Origin: Arthrobacter sp. Marseille-P9274
GTDB lineage: Bacteria; Actinomycetota; Actinomycetes; Actinomycetales; Micrococcaceae
NCBI RefSeq assembly: GCF_946892675.1
Contig: NZ_CAMPOV010000001.1
Span: forward strand, 220,032 to 284,031
Direction of reading: 5' to 3'
Length of the DNA: 64,000 nt
Within the stretch, counting starts at the first letter, position 1; every line of letters starts with the position of its first letter. The position numbers and the translations under genes were made by a program. The notes beneath the pieces are model-generated. The model was given only the letters and a program-made list of their open reading frames with translations. It ran no database searches and was not told the DNA's origin. Shown in pieces: positions 8,765-16,368 of the stretch.

Positions 8765-9363
8765 TGCGGTTCTGGCGCGTTCTCAACTGGAATCCGGCCG
8801 CGAATACTGCCGAGGACAACGGGCACCCGCTCTATGTTTGGCCGCGGCAGGGAGCAGGTCGCGTCGACGACTCGCAGCGGGAGTACCTCGTGCTGTACGT
8901 CGGAGATTCCCCGATGGGTGCGGTGGCTGAAGCCTTCGGCCGCTTCATCCGCTGGACTCCTGCCATCCTGGAGGCACCTAAGGTCGCACCGTCCGGCACG
9001 ATCAAGGCGCTGGTGGCGTACGACGGCGAGCCGGACGTCCTAGATCTGGATGACCCCTACACTCTCGTGGACTGGGGACTGCGCCCTAGCCAGGTGGTTG
9101 CCCGCGATCGGCCATCAACTCAACGTTGGGCCAGAGCGATCTACGATGCCGGCGGCACGGCAGGTGTCTCTTGGTGGTCCTACTACGAACCGCGCTGGGC
9201 CAGCATCGGCCTCTGGGACATCAGCGGCCTCACCCCGGTCGGCGACCCGGAACCACTGACCCTTGATCATCCGGTCATACATGGCGCGGCAGAGGCGATA
9301 CGGCGAATTGTCGAGGTACCTTCCGCCCGGCGTTCCAGAGGAACCGGAGCCGGGCCATGGTGA
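8764..9363 (+). CDS. RES-domain toxin (NAD+-depleting type)
   Basis: 199 residues, GTG start overlapping the antitoxin stop. The family name residues are visible: Arg in FWRVLNW, Glu in MGAVAEAFGRF and Ser in GVSWWSYYEPRWASIGLWD. RES toxins of res-xre modules degrade NAD+ and stop growth until the antitoxin recovers. The ORF ends inside the next gene, overlapping it by 7 bases. Confidence 0.88.
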   Translation: MRFWRVLNWNPAANTAEDNGHPLYVWPRQGAGRVDDSQREYLVLYVGDSPMGAVAEAFGRFIRWTPAILEAPKVAPSGTIKALVAYDGEPDVLDLDDPYTLVDWGLRPSQVVARDRPSTQRWARAIYDAGGTAGVSWWSYYEPRWASIGLWDISGLTPVGDPEPLTLDHPVIHGAAEAIRRIVEVPSARRSRGTGAGPW

Positions 9364-9800
9364 CTGACTGGGAGGCGGTTCCCGACGGCGAGGACGGGCC
9401 CGGCTGGGTGGAGGTACCGGAGTCCGGCTGGGGCATGCTCGCGGCCTGGGCCGCGGGAACCGATAACCTGCGCCGCCGGCCCGTCGACGACACCGGCCGG
9501 CAGGTCCGGGTCACAACCGAAGCCGGGGGCGTCAGCGAGACGCACTTCGAGCCGTTCACCGCCCGGGATCGGCAGATCGTGGATGAGTCCATCGAGGATT
9601 ACCTGCGCGACGCCGGCGTTCAGGTGCCGCCGCGCGGCTTCGTCTGGCTGATGTGCCTGCCGCCCGGCATCGATTCCGAGGAGGAGCTCTCACGCCGGAT
9701 CAACGGCGGTATCACCGATGCAGCACCCGGCGCGGTACACCCGGGCGACATCGCCCCGGTCATGGAGCACATCGTCGACGTGCTCTACGGGCGGGATTGA
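9357..9800 (+). CDS. Hypothetical protein overlapping the RES toxin gene (possibly DUF5956)
   Basis: 147 residues, starting inside the toxin gene (7-base overlap), so it belongs to the same transcript. Soluble, acidic, with Trp-rich N-terminal motif GWVEVPESGWGMLAAWAAG and a C-terminal PPRGFVWLMCLPPG strand. From memory this pattern resembles DUF5956, but I could not verify that. A third gene is not a standard part of res-xre modules; it could be a modulator or simply a co-transcribed neighbour. Confidence 0.7.
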   Translation: MVTDWEAVPDGEDGPGWVEVPESGWGMLAAWAAGTDNLRRRPVDDTGRQVRVTTEAGGVSETHFEPFTARDRQIVDESIEDYLRDAGVQVPPRGFVWLMCLPPGIDSEEELSRRINGGITDAAPGAVHPGDIAPVMEHIVDVLYGRD

Positions 9801-9810
9801 GCAGGTCTCG

Positions 9811-10801
9811 TCAGTGCTCACTGAGGAACGCGGTGATCTGCTCGGCCATCTCTGCCGAGTGCGTCCAGTGAAGGTAGTGTCCCCCGTCGAGCACCACGAT
9901 CTTGTGGTCGCGGACGTTGCGCAGCCGCTCCTCATAGCGCCCGAGTCTGTCTGGGGACATCCCGTTCCCGCGGGCCAGGAACGTCAGCACCGGCAGCTCG
10001 TCCGGGTAGGTGAGCCCCCGGACCGCGCCGCCGTTCTGCCCCATCCTGGCCGTCTCCTCGACCACCGCCGGGGTGTCCCAGTTCCAGCTGGCCATCAACC
10101 GCATCCGCTCGAGTTCATCCGGGGTAAACGCACTGCCGTCCGGTTCGGCGAGGCCGGGTGCGATCGCTATGGTCCAGCGGACCAGACCGGTAATCGAGAG
10201 CAGCCGCCCCCAGTTGAACCCGGGAGAGCTTTCCGCGGCCTGTGCCGCGCCCTGCCCGTGATCATCAGACGGCAACGTCGGGTCGATGCCGATGACGGCC
10301 GACACTTCCTCGGGATACTGGTTGGCGTAAGAGAGCATGTAGTAGCCGGCCAATGAATGGCCGGCCAGGACGTAGGGCTCGCCGATTCCCAGCTGGCCGA
10401 GCGTTTCGTGCAGCTCGTCGGCGATGTTCTCAACCGTCCGGTCGTCGTCGGCGGCCTGGTCCGCGTAACCATAGCCGAACCCCTCGACCACGACGACGTT
10501 GTAGTCGTCCAAAACCCGGATCAGCGGGGCAAAGTCCAGGGTCGGGGGACGGCGTTCCCAGCCCACCCAGCAGCACGATAGTTTCTCCTGGGCCAGCCGA
10601 ATGATGGACGTTCACGGACCCGCCGCTGATCTGGATCCTCTCCCCGTAGGGTTCGATCGTGGACCGCTCCACATGCTCCAGGGTGAGGTTGGCGGCGGTG
10701 GAGAACAAAACCAGCGCCACAGCACCGGCAGCGACGGCCCCGAGCCGGCGGAGCCTCCTGCGGCGGGCTGTACTGTTGGGCGGAGGATTCCTGACGGCCA
10801 T
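9811..10801 (-). pseudogene. Alpha/beta hydrolase disrupted by a one-base frameshift
   Basis: Two overlapping frames together give one membrane-anchored alpha/beta hydrolase of about 330 residues. The N-terminal frame (start ATG 10801, AGAGG upstream) has a Arg-rich start, one membrane helix and ETIVLLGGLGTPSP. The downstream frame carries on with TLDFAPLIRVLDDYNVVVVE, nucleophile elbow AGHSLAGYY, and a final GGHYLHWTHS with the catalytic His. The break is at a run of five G on the + strand (10544-10548); removing one restores the frame. Either a sequencing error or a recent inactivation. It converges on the preceding operon with 10 bases between. Confidence 0.75.
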
Positions 10802-11025
10802 ATGAAGCATCCTCTGTCAGATCAGACGGACGTCCGATCCTGGTGCTACCCCAGTAACCGAACACTAGGGTGCTGCACGACAAGTCAACCGCTTTAGGTC
10901 CTCGCGGGCCCCGCGATACTGGATAAGTCGCCTCGGACTTTGAACGGACCCGAAGCGACGGACAGCTTTTCTCCTTGGGGGCGGCCGGAAACGGCCGGGG
11001 CTCACGCCCGTGGATTGCAGTCGGA

Positions 11026-11080
11026 GCGAAATGGCTCGAAGCGAGATGGCCTGGGGAGGCCTGGCTTCGGGCCATTTCGC
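11026..11080. repeat. Long imperfect hairpin
   Basis: Nested inverted repeat of 55 bases: outer arms GCGAAATGGC / GCCATTTCGC (10 bp, perfect), middle arms CGAAGC / GCTTCG, inner arms GGCCT / AGGCC around loop GGGG. It lies in a 685-base stretch (10802-11486) without a gene. The stretch also holds a smaller GC hairpin at 10981-10996, a weak dyad GTCAG-CGAC / GTCG-CTGAC at 11106-11132 and the structured RNA described separately. Confidence 0.6.
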
Positions 11081-11163
11081 ATTCAGCGATCCGGTGTTTT
11101 TGCAAGTCAGCGACCATATTGTCGTCACTGACGGCACGCCACCTGAGACTGGCAGGGCCGCCG

Positions 11164-11367
11164 GCCTCCGTCCTGGGAGGCGAAGGCATTGTCCCGGGGA
11201 AACCGCCCCCAGTACCCGGGGCAATGCCCCTGCCTGCGTACACATGCTTTCTCCAAGACGTGGCCACTAACGTGTGGAGTGGACGGGGAAAGTCGGCCGC
11301 GTGGGGGTGCGGCCGGCACAACCCAGCCCAAAGACCGACCCTGTTCAGCAGTGAGCAGGGTCTTTTT
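11164..11367 (+). ncRNA. Structured RNA, copy 1, with terminator
   Basis: Four stem-loops in series, all with counterparts at 13233-13392. P0: GCCTCC/GGAGGC (11164-11181). P1: 14 bp with one G-U, GGCATTGTCCCGGG (11185-11198) with CCCGGGGCAATGCC (11215-11228), loop holding GCCCCCA. P2: CTCCA/TGGAG (11251-11279). P3: GTCGGCCGC/GCGGCCGGC (11292-11317) with loop GTGGGGGT. Conserved single strands ACATGCTTT and GGACGGGGA. A terminator GACCCTG...CAGGGTC plus T5 follows (11337-11367). Strand is inferred from that terminator and from copy 2. No RNA family recognised. Confidence 0.6.
11337..11367 (+). terminator. Rho-independent terminator
   Basis: Stem GACCCTG / CAGGGTC (7 bp), 11-base loop, then TTTTT at 11363-11367. 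It ends the structured RNA copy 1 transcript and insulates the gene starting at 11487. Confidence 0.75.
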
Positions 11368-11486
11368 CTGTCCCTCGGCCCGCACCGGCGACGTGTCCCT
11401 CGCGGGCAGCCGCTTTCCGGCGGAACCATATCGCTAGGATCGCGGTAGTGGTCGAGCTCGTGACCGCAGAGACAGGAGACAGACCC

Positions 11487-12353
11487 GTGGCGGTATTCAA
11501 AGACCAGAGGCAAGTACTGACCGATCCGGCATCGCCGGCGTTCGGCATCGTGTCAACCGCCGCGATCGGCGGACTAACCCTGATTGACCCGGCGAAACTG
11601 AGCCCTCAGCAGCTGCAGGCCCTGCGGGTCGCCACCGCGGCGGTGACCGGGCTCTACACCGCTGCCACCATCGGCCGCGGCCGCGTAACGCTGGTGCCCT
11701 TCAACCTGGTAGCCGGACTGGCCGCGGGCGCCGCAACCCTGCGCTTTGCCGAACTCACCGAGGCACTGGACGCCCGCGCCATCAGGACTCTGCACGGCGT
11801 CGGGGTGACCCGCCGGCGGCCCTGGCTGGCCGCAGGATCGGCCGCATTGACCTTCGCCATGTTCCTCCTCGACCGGGCCGCGGCCCGGCGGCAAGAGCAC
11901 GAGGCGGTGACCCTCGAGGACCTGGAACAGCTCCGCCCCGTGACACCGGCCGTCCGCGACCTGGCCGAGGGCATCCTGCGGGCCGCCGACGTGCCCGGGG
12001 CCGACGCCCTGCTCGCGCAGCTGCAGCAGGCCCAGGAAATCTACTGGGAGGAGGACTTCGTCACGACGGCCCAGTTCAAGGTCCCGGATGGCCTGCCCCG
12101 CGCCGTCCCGCACACCCAGGTCTTCCCGGTCACCGCCCGCTTCGAAGCCGAGAACGGTGTCCCTCTGCAGGTGACGCTGCAGGTCTATAACGGCAAGCTT
12201 GACCACCTTGCCATCGAAGCGGTGGACGAGACCGAGGAATCAGCCGATGACGTAGTCGATGCCTGGCCCGAGCCAAACGAGGTTCAGTACTTCATCGAAG
12301 GCCCCGGCGGCGGTGCCGCGCCCGTGAGCCGCGAACCGGGCACCCTGGCCTGA
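11487..12353 (+). CDS. Membrane-associated protein of unknown function
   Basis: 288 residues from GTG 11487, chosen because AGGAGA lies 7 bases upstream; an earlier GTG at 11448 has no such site. Hydrophobic stretches at about residues 15-35, 50-65, 75-90 and 115-130 suggest three to four membrane segments in the first half (VSTAAIGGLTLIDP, LVPFNLVAGLAAGAA, GSAALTFAMFLLDRAA). The second half is soluble with a Glu/Asp-rich tail and a beta-rich end (TLQVYNGKLDHLAIEAVDE). Family not recognised. Confidence 0.7.
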   Translation: MAVFKDQRQVLTDPASPAFGIVSTAAIGGLTLIDPAKLSPQQLQALRVATAAVTGLYTAATIGRGRVTLVPFNLVAGLAAGAATLRFAELTEALDARAIRTLHGVGVTRRRPWLAAGSAALTFAMFLLDRAAARRQEHEAVTLEDLEQLRPVTPAVRDLAEGILRAADVPGADALLAQLQQAQEIYWEEDFVTTAQFKVPDGLPRAVPHTQVFPVTARFEAENGVPLQVTLQVYNGKLDHLAIEAVDETEESADDVVDAWPEPNEVQYFIEGPGGGAAPVSREPGTLA

Positions 12354-12430
12354 CCGATCCGGCCGTCGGTGTCGACAGGGCTAGTCTGCTGGCTAGGATG
12401 CAAGGTGTAACCATCCGTAAGGAGAGGTCC

Positions 12431-13084
12431 ATGCGCACCACATCGATACCCCTGACCGCAGCCTTCGTCCTGATCCTTACAGCGTGCGGCAGCCCGGAGT
12501 CGTCCCCGGACGGCGCACCGCAGGAAGCTCCTGCCGCCGCCCCTGAAACCCAGGCCCCCGAACCCAGCCAGCAAATTTTCGGACCAGGAGAGTTCGAGCT
12601 GACCACCGCGGACGGGGCCCGGATCACCATGCAGATTCCCTCTGACCCTCCGGCCGACATCGAGGGCTTCCGCAAGGACGTCGGCGCCGACCCCGTCACC
12701 TACATGACGGCCCAGATCGACAACCGCAAGGGGTCGACGTCCGTGGGCCTGTACCAGGTCACCCTCTACGATCCGGAGGGCAACACGTACGTCTTCGAGG
12801 ACGCATCCGTCAGCCACATCGGCGAATGGGGACCCACTTACACCGAGGACTACGAATACCTGCTGTCGGATGGCACGAAGCTGGATGAAGCCACCGGTGA
12901 AGCCCTCAACAGCCAGTCCACCGACCTGTACAACAAGTACCTGAACAGCGGCAACGTCGACCCTCTGGCCAAAGGTGAGGCTGTGATGATCGGCGCCTTC
13001 GACAAGGTGCCGGAGGAGATCACCGGAGTGGCGGTTGAGGCCTACGGCATGGGAGAACCTGAGCTCGCCGCACCGGCCGACTGA
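12431..13084 (+). CDS. Lipoprotein of unknown function
   Basis: 217 residues. Start at ATG 12431 with AGGAGAGG 3-8 bases upstream; signal peptide MRTTSIPLTAAFVLILTAC with lipobox LTAC at residue 19. A low-complexity Pro/Ala/Glu linker follows, then a mature domain with beta strands (FELTTADGARITMQIP, VGLYQVTLYDPEGNTYVFED), reminiscent of DUF4352-type extracellular Ig-like modules though not clearly one. It would face outward on the membrane. The structured RNA copy 2 starts about 150 bases downstream. Confidence 0.7.
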   Translation: MRTTSIPLTAAFVLILTACGSPESSPDGAPQEAPAAAPETQAPEPSQQIFGPGEFELTTADGARITMQIPSDPPADIEGFRKDVGADPVTYMTAQIDNRKGSTSVGLYQVTLYDPEGNTYVFEDASVSHIGEWGPTYTEDYEYLLSDGTKLDEATGEALNSQSTDLYNKYLNSGNVDPLAKGEAVMIGAFDKVPEEITGVAVEAYGMGEPELAAPAD

Positions 13085-13232
13085 GCGCTCAACCTGAGTT
13101 GGGGGTCCTCGGGCACCCGAAATTGGAATCTGGTTTTCGCCTTCGGCGGCAGCAAGACTGGGATAGTCCAGGAACGTTCACCATGGAGATGGGAGCGGCC
13201 CCGGACCCGGCCGAATCGGATCCGGCCGGCGC

Positions 13233-13392
13233 CTCCCTTGCGAGTAGGGAGTCAGGTGTTGCCCCGGAGGGATCCCCCCAGACCGGGGCAACACCCATGC
13301 CCGCACATGCTTTTCCCAACCCTTCCCGGTTAGCGTGGGAAACGGACGGGGACGCCGGCCGCGCGTGGGGGTGCGGCCGGCCTTCTTTTTGT
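13233..13392 (+). ncRNA. Structured RNA, copy 2, with intrinsic terminator
   Basis: Same four-stem layout as 11164-11367 but different sequence in the stems. P0 CTCCCT/AGGGAG (13233-13251). P1 13 bp perfect, GGTGTTGCCCCGG/CCGGGGCAACACC (13255-13295), loop with six C followed by A. P2 TTTCCCA/TGGGAAA (13312-13342). P3 GCCGGCCGC/GCGGCCGGC (13354-13381), loop with TGGGGGT, followed directly by CTTCTTTTT, making P3 an intrinsic terminator. No + strand gene follows, so a stand-alone RNA is more likely than a riboswitch. Base changes between the copies preserve pairing. Confidence 0.65.
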
Positions 13393-13395
13393 CTC

Positions 13396-14424
13396 CTAGA
13401 CTTTCCCGCCAAGCGACCGGATGTTCCCCAGCGCCGTCTTCGCGCTGTCCCGGAACGCATCCCGGTCCGCGGCCGCGGCATCCATTTCGGCCTTGTACTC
13501 GTTGGCCCGGGCGGTGTCGCCGAATTGGATAGCGATGTCGTACTCGGTCTTCCACTGCCGGTAGTCGCTGTCGGCCAGTGCGGCCTCGCGGGTGAACGAG
13601 GAGTAATCGATCGCATACAGGGCGATCAGGTACTGCTTGATCGCGGCGCCTTCGTGCGCACTCGTTGAGCGGATATAGCTCCGGGCGGTATCGTAAGCCG
13701 CCTTCACCGGCACCTGGGGTGCACCGTAGGTGCGCTGGGCCCAGTCGATGTCGGCCAGCATCTCGGCCCGGTCGGTCGCGCCCAGGTACTTGAAATAGGT
13801 GAACGTCTTCGACGCCTTGCCGGTGGCCGAGGCGACCGTGATGGTCACGTTCTTCTCGGTTGAGGACGCCGGAACGGTCAGGGTGATCCTGGTGCTGGTC
13901 TTCTTGAACGGGACCGACTTGCCGGCGACGTAGACGCGGGTGACGTCGTGGAAGTTCTTGCCGGTGACCGCGACGGAACGGGCCTTGCCGACCACGGTGG
14001 ACGCCGGCGACAGCGCAGTGACGGCCGGCTTGTAGGCGTAGCGGACCGTGACCGTCGCGGGCTTCGACCAGACCTTGCCGGCCCGGCCGGCCACCGAGAC
14101 CTGGTACTGGGTCTTGCTCGAGGCCACACTCACCTTGCTCAGGGTGAGCGTCCGGGACGTGTTGGCGACCTTCGACCAGGTCTTGGACTTCGGACCCTTC
14201 TTGTACCACTGGTACTTCAGTGACGTGCCCCTGGCGGAGACCGAGAGCCTGACCGTAGAGCCGTGCACGGCGGTCTGCGTCTTCGGCTGCGACGTGATGG
14301 CGGTCCTGACCGTAGTGGCCGCCTGGATCTGGACGACCGGTGCGGCCTGGGCCGGCTGGACGGCGGCCGCTCCGCCGCCGAGGACCAGTCCCGCGGCAAG
14401 CAGGACGGAGGCGAATCGTTTCAT
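13396..14424 (-). CDS. Secreted protein with Ig-like and IPT/TIG domains
   Basis: 342 residues from ATG 14424 with GGGGA 5 bases upstream. Sec signal peptide of about 28 residues ending AQAA. Then an Ig-like domain (~40-125, with SLKYQWYKKGPKSKTWSKV), an IPT/TIG domain (~130-210, PAVTALSPASTVVGKARSVAVTGKNF pattern read in pieces) and an alpha-helical C-terminus (~220-342) rich in Asp/Ala. No enzymatic residues were recognised; a surface adhesion or wall-binding role is inferred. Its stop codon lies 4 bases from the end of the convergent RNA copy 2. Confidence 0.75.
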   Translation of the reverse strand: MKRFASVLLAAGLVLGGGAAAVQPAQAAPVVQIQAATTVRTAITSQPKTQTAVHGSTVRLSVSARGTSLKYQWYKKGPKSKTWSKVANTSRTLTLSKVSVASSKTQYQVSVAGRAGKVWSKPATVTVRYAYKPAVTALSPASTVVGKARSVAVTGKNFHDVTRVYVAGKSVPFKKTSTRITLTVPASSTEKNVTITVASATGKASKTFTYFKYLGATDRAEMLADIDWAQRTYGAPQVPVKAAYDTARSYIRSTSAHEGAAIKQYLIALYAIDYSSFTREAALADSDYRQWKTEYDIAIQFGDTARANEYKAEMDAAAADRDAFRDSAKTALGNIRSLGGKV

Positions 14425-14595
14425 GAAAATCCCCAACAGATAGACGCGAAGGTGAAAGTGGTTCAGGCAACAAGCATACGGGGATCGGCGCCGCCGAGTG
14501 CTGACTACTCGGCTCGATCGGGTGATGCGTTGCGGGTCAGCAGACACGCCTATCTCTCGGCACGGCTGGGCAATGGCGCACCTTATGCTGCTGTC

Positions 14596-15003
14596 ATGAA
14601 AGATCAGCCATTAGCCGTGACGCTGCCGATTGCGGACTGGGCGCTGATAGACGGCACGTTGAATGGTCATGGTGCCCTCGCGAGCTTTGCTGACCCTGCC
14701 CTGTCGAAACGGGTTCTGCCGATCCGGCAGGCCGTATGGGCGCAGGTTCCCGGTTGGCCTGACACAGGAGCCACTCCGGACACATGGCCACCCGAGGCCG
14801 TCTGCACGGTGCGGATGGACCGTACCCAATGGGAGCTCGTCCTCGACGCGCTCTCGGCTGCGGAGCCGATCAGTCAGTTGATCTCGGAGGACGAATGGCT
14901 GCCGAGGGACCAGCGGGCGCTGCACTCGGTGGGCGCGACCCGATCGCGGGAGATTGCAGCAGACCTGCGCAACGCACTCCGGCATACGGAGCAGGAACGG
15001 TAG
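14596..15003 (+). CDS. Small hypothetical protein
   Basis: 135 residues, soluble, beginning MKDQPLAVTLPIADWALIDGTL. No Shine-Dalgarno; TATGCT (14584-14589) ends 6 bases before the ATG, again suggesting a leaderless message. A central WELVLDALSAAEPI helix and a basic C-terminus (DLRNALRHTEQER) are visible. Family not recognised. Confidence 0.6.
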   Translation: MKDQPLAVTLPIADWALIDGTLNGHGALASFADPALSKRVLPIRQAVWAQVPGWPDTGATPDTWPPEAVCTVRMDRTQWELVLDALSAAEPISQLISEDEWLPRDQRALHSVGATRSREIAADLRNALRHTEQER

Positions 15004-15092
15004 GGCTGAAAGAACGGCACGGTACGGAGACCACACCAGTCACGGACTGAGGGGTGGAGTACTTTATCGAGGCCCCCGAAGGCACCTACTGG

Positions 15093-15527
15093 TCACATGG
15101 CAGGCCTGATCGGGTAGCGGCGCAGGTAGCGTTGTGACAGGGGGATCGCGGCCCATCCCGCACCCCAGATCACTGCGGTCATCCACCAGGACTGCAGGTC
15201 CACGAAGACTGTGGGCCCGAAGAGCGTGAATGGCAGCAGCGTCCCGATGAACGCCGCCAGCCCGGTCGCCGCCTTGCGCAGTGCCTGCCGCCAGCGGCGG
15301 GAGAAGGACTCGGCAATCAGGGACAGGACTGCGGCCAGGAACCCGCTGCACAGGCCCAGCAGTCCACCGACCACGGCGCCGCCGATGAAGTACGGCAGCG
15401 GCGGGACATCTGTGTCGAAGAAGATCTCGGACAGGCCCGCCAGCAGGCTGCCGGTGATAGAGCCGATCGCCAGGCCTAGTACCGCTCCTCGGCCGATCAG
15501 CTTCCACCGGCGGTCAGAGGGTGTCAT
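15093..15527 (-). CDS. Integral membrane protein of unknown function
   Basis: 144 residues with four predicted membrane helices (GAVLGLAIGSITGSLLAGL; FIGGAVVGGLLGLCSGFL; AATGLAAFIGTLLPFTLF; WWMTAVIWGAGWAAIPL). Start ATG 15527 leaves 13 bases from the stop of the gene before it; an alternative ATG at 15557 would overlap that gene. Neither has a clear Shine-Dalgarno. Family not recognised; probably co-transcribed with the chimeric ORF upstream. Confidence 0.65.
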   Translation of the reverse strand: MTPSDRRWKLIGRGAVLGLAIGSITGSLLAGLSEIFFDTDVPPLPYFIGGAVVGGLLGLCSGFLAAVLSLIAESFSRRWRQALRKAATGLAAFIGTLLPFTLFGPTVFVDLQSWWMTAVIWGAGWAAIPLSQRYLRRYPIRPAM

Positions 15528-15540
15528 GGCGGGAGTGCGG

Positions 15541-16332
15541 TCAGAAGTTGATGTCATAGCCGCCGTCGTTGCACATCGCGCTCGAATACGGGCCGGTCGA
15601 GGTCTGCTCCTCAACGATCTTTCCGTTAACCTCAATCCGGCAGGTGATAGTGCTGGCATAGGGTCCGGCCATTCCGTCGACCCCGAAGGACCAGACCTTG
15701 TAGGTGCCGGAGAAAGCGCCGGCCGGGTACTTCAGCGTCTTGACCAGGTTGTTCTTGGTCGCCGAAGAGTCCTGCGTCTGGCTGGTGGACCCACCGACCA
15801 TGGTCGTGTAGGTCGCCAGGTCGATAGGCGCATCGGATTCCAGGATGTACCGGATGACCCACTCGTCCTCGTACTTCTTCCGCTCTGCCTCCGCCTTGGC
15901 CTCGGCCTTTGCCTCTTCCCTGGCGGCCTTCGCCTCAGCCTTCTTCTTGGCCTCCGCTGCCTTCTCTGCGGCCAGGTCAATCTCGTGCTGCTCCTCCATG
16001 TAGGCCCAGTGACGCTTGGTCTCTTCCGATGGCGCGACTGTGATCGCCACCGGAGTGTCCTCTTGCAGGATGAACCCGGACACCGGGTACTGCTCTGTGA
16101 CCACCCAGGAATCGTCTATTTCGTGCTCCGGCGACGCATTGCGGACCTCTGCACCTTCGATGCTGAAGTTGGAGAACATGGTCCTGACTTCATAGGCGCG
16201 ACAGTCGGCCAACTGACGGGCTACTCCAAGCCCTTCTTGGGCTAGATCCTTCGAGATTCGGGTGTAGATTGCTGCGCGGGTGGTCGCCGCAGTAGCGTAC
16301 ACGTTTTTTACAACGTGTCGCTTCAGCGGCAC
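15541..16332 (-). CDS. Chimeric ORF: serine-recombinase N-terminus joined to a PASTA-like protein
   Basis: 263 residues in one open frame but of two origins. Residues ~18-46 (AAIYTRISKD, EGLGVARQLADCRA) are the N-terminus of a large serine recombinase including the catalytic-Ser context YTRIS; the rest of the catalytic domain is missing. From about residue 47 the protein becomes a PASTA-like module (FSIEGAEV to DTPVAITVAPSEETK), a Lys/Glu/Ala coiled coil (~115-155), then a beta-rich C-terminal domain with one Cys pair. The original N-terminus, perhaps a signal or TM segment, has been replaced. Whether the product is made is unknown; the junction is a recombination scar. Confidence 0.65.
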   Translation of the reverse strand: MPLKRHVVKNVYATAATTRAAIYTRISKDLAQEGLGVARQLADCRAYEVRTMFSNFSIEGAEVRNASPEHEIDDSWVVTEQYPVSGFILQEDTPVAITVAPSEETKRHWAYMEEQHEIDLAAEKAAEAKKKAEAKAAREEAKAEAKAEAERKKYEDEWVIRYILESDAPIDLATYTTMVGGSTSQTQDSSATKNNLVKTLKYPAGAFSGTYKVWSFGVDGMAGPYASTITCRIEVNGKIVEEQTSTGPYSSAMCNDGGYDINF

Positions 16333-16368
16333 TGTTCACCTGCACCACTCGTCGCCGAGGAGAGGGGC

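Noticed and set aside
10544..10548. Programmed frameshift in the hydrolase
   Set aside because: A plain G run without a slippery heptamer or downstream structure; error or mutation is simpler.
13233..13392. 6C RNA as the identity of the structured RNA
   Set aside because: 6C RNA has two C-rich loops; here one loop is C-rich and the other G-rich, and the number of stems differs. No match claimed.
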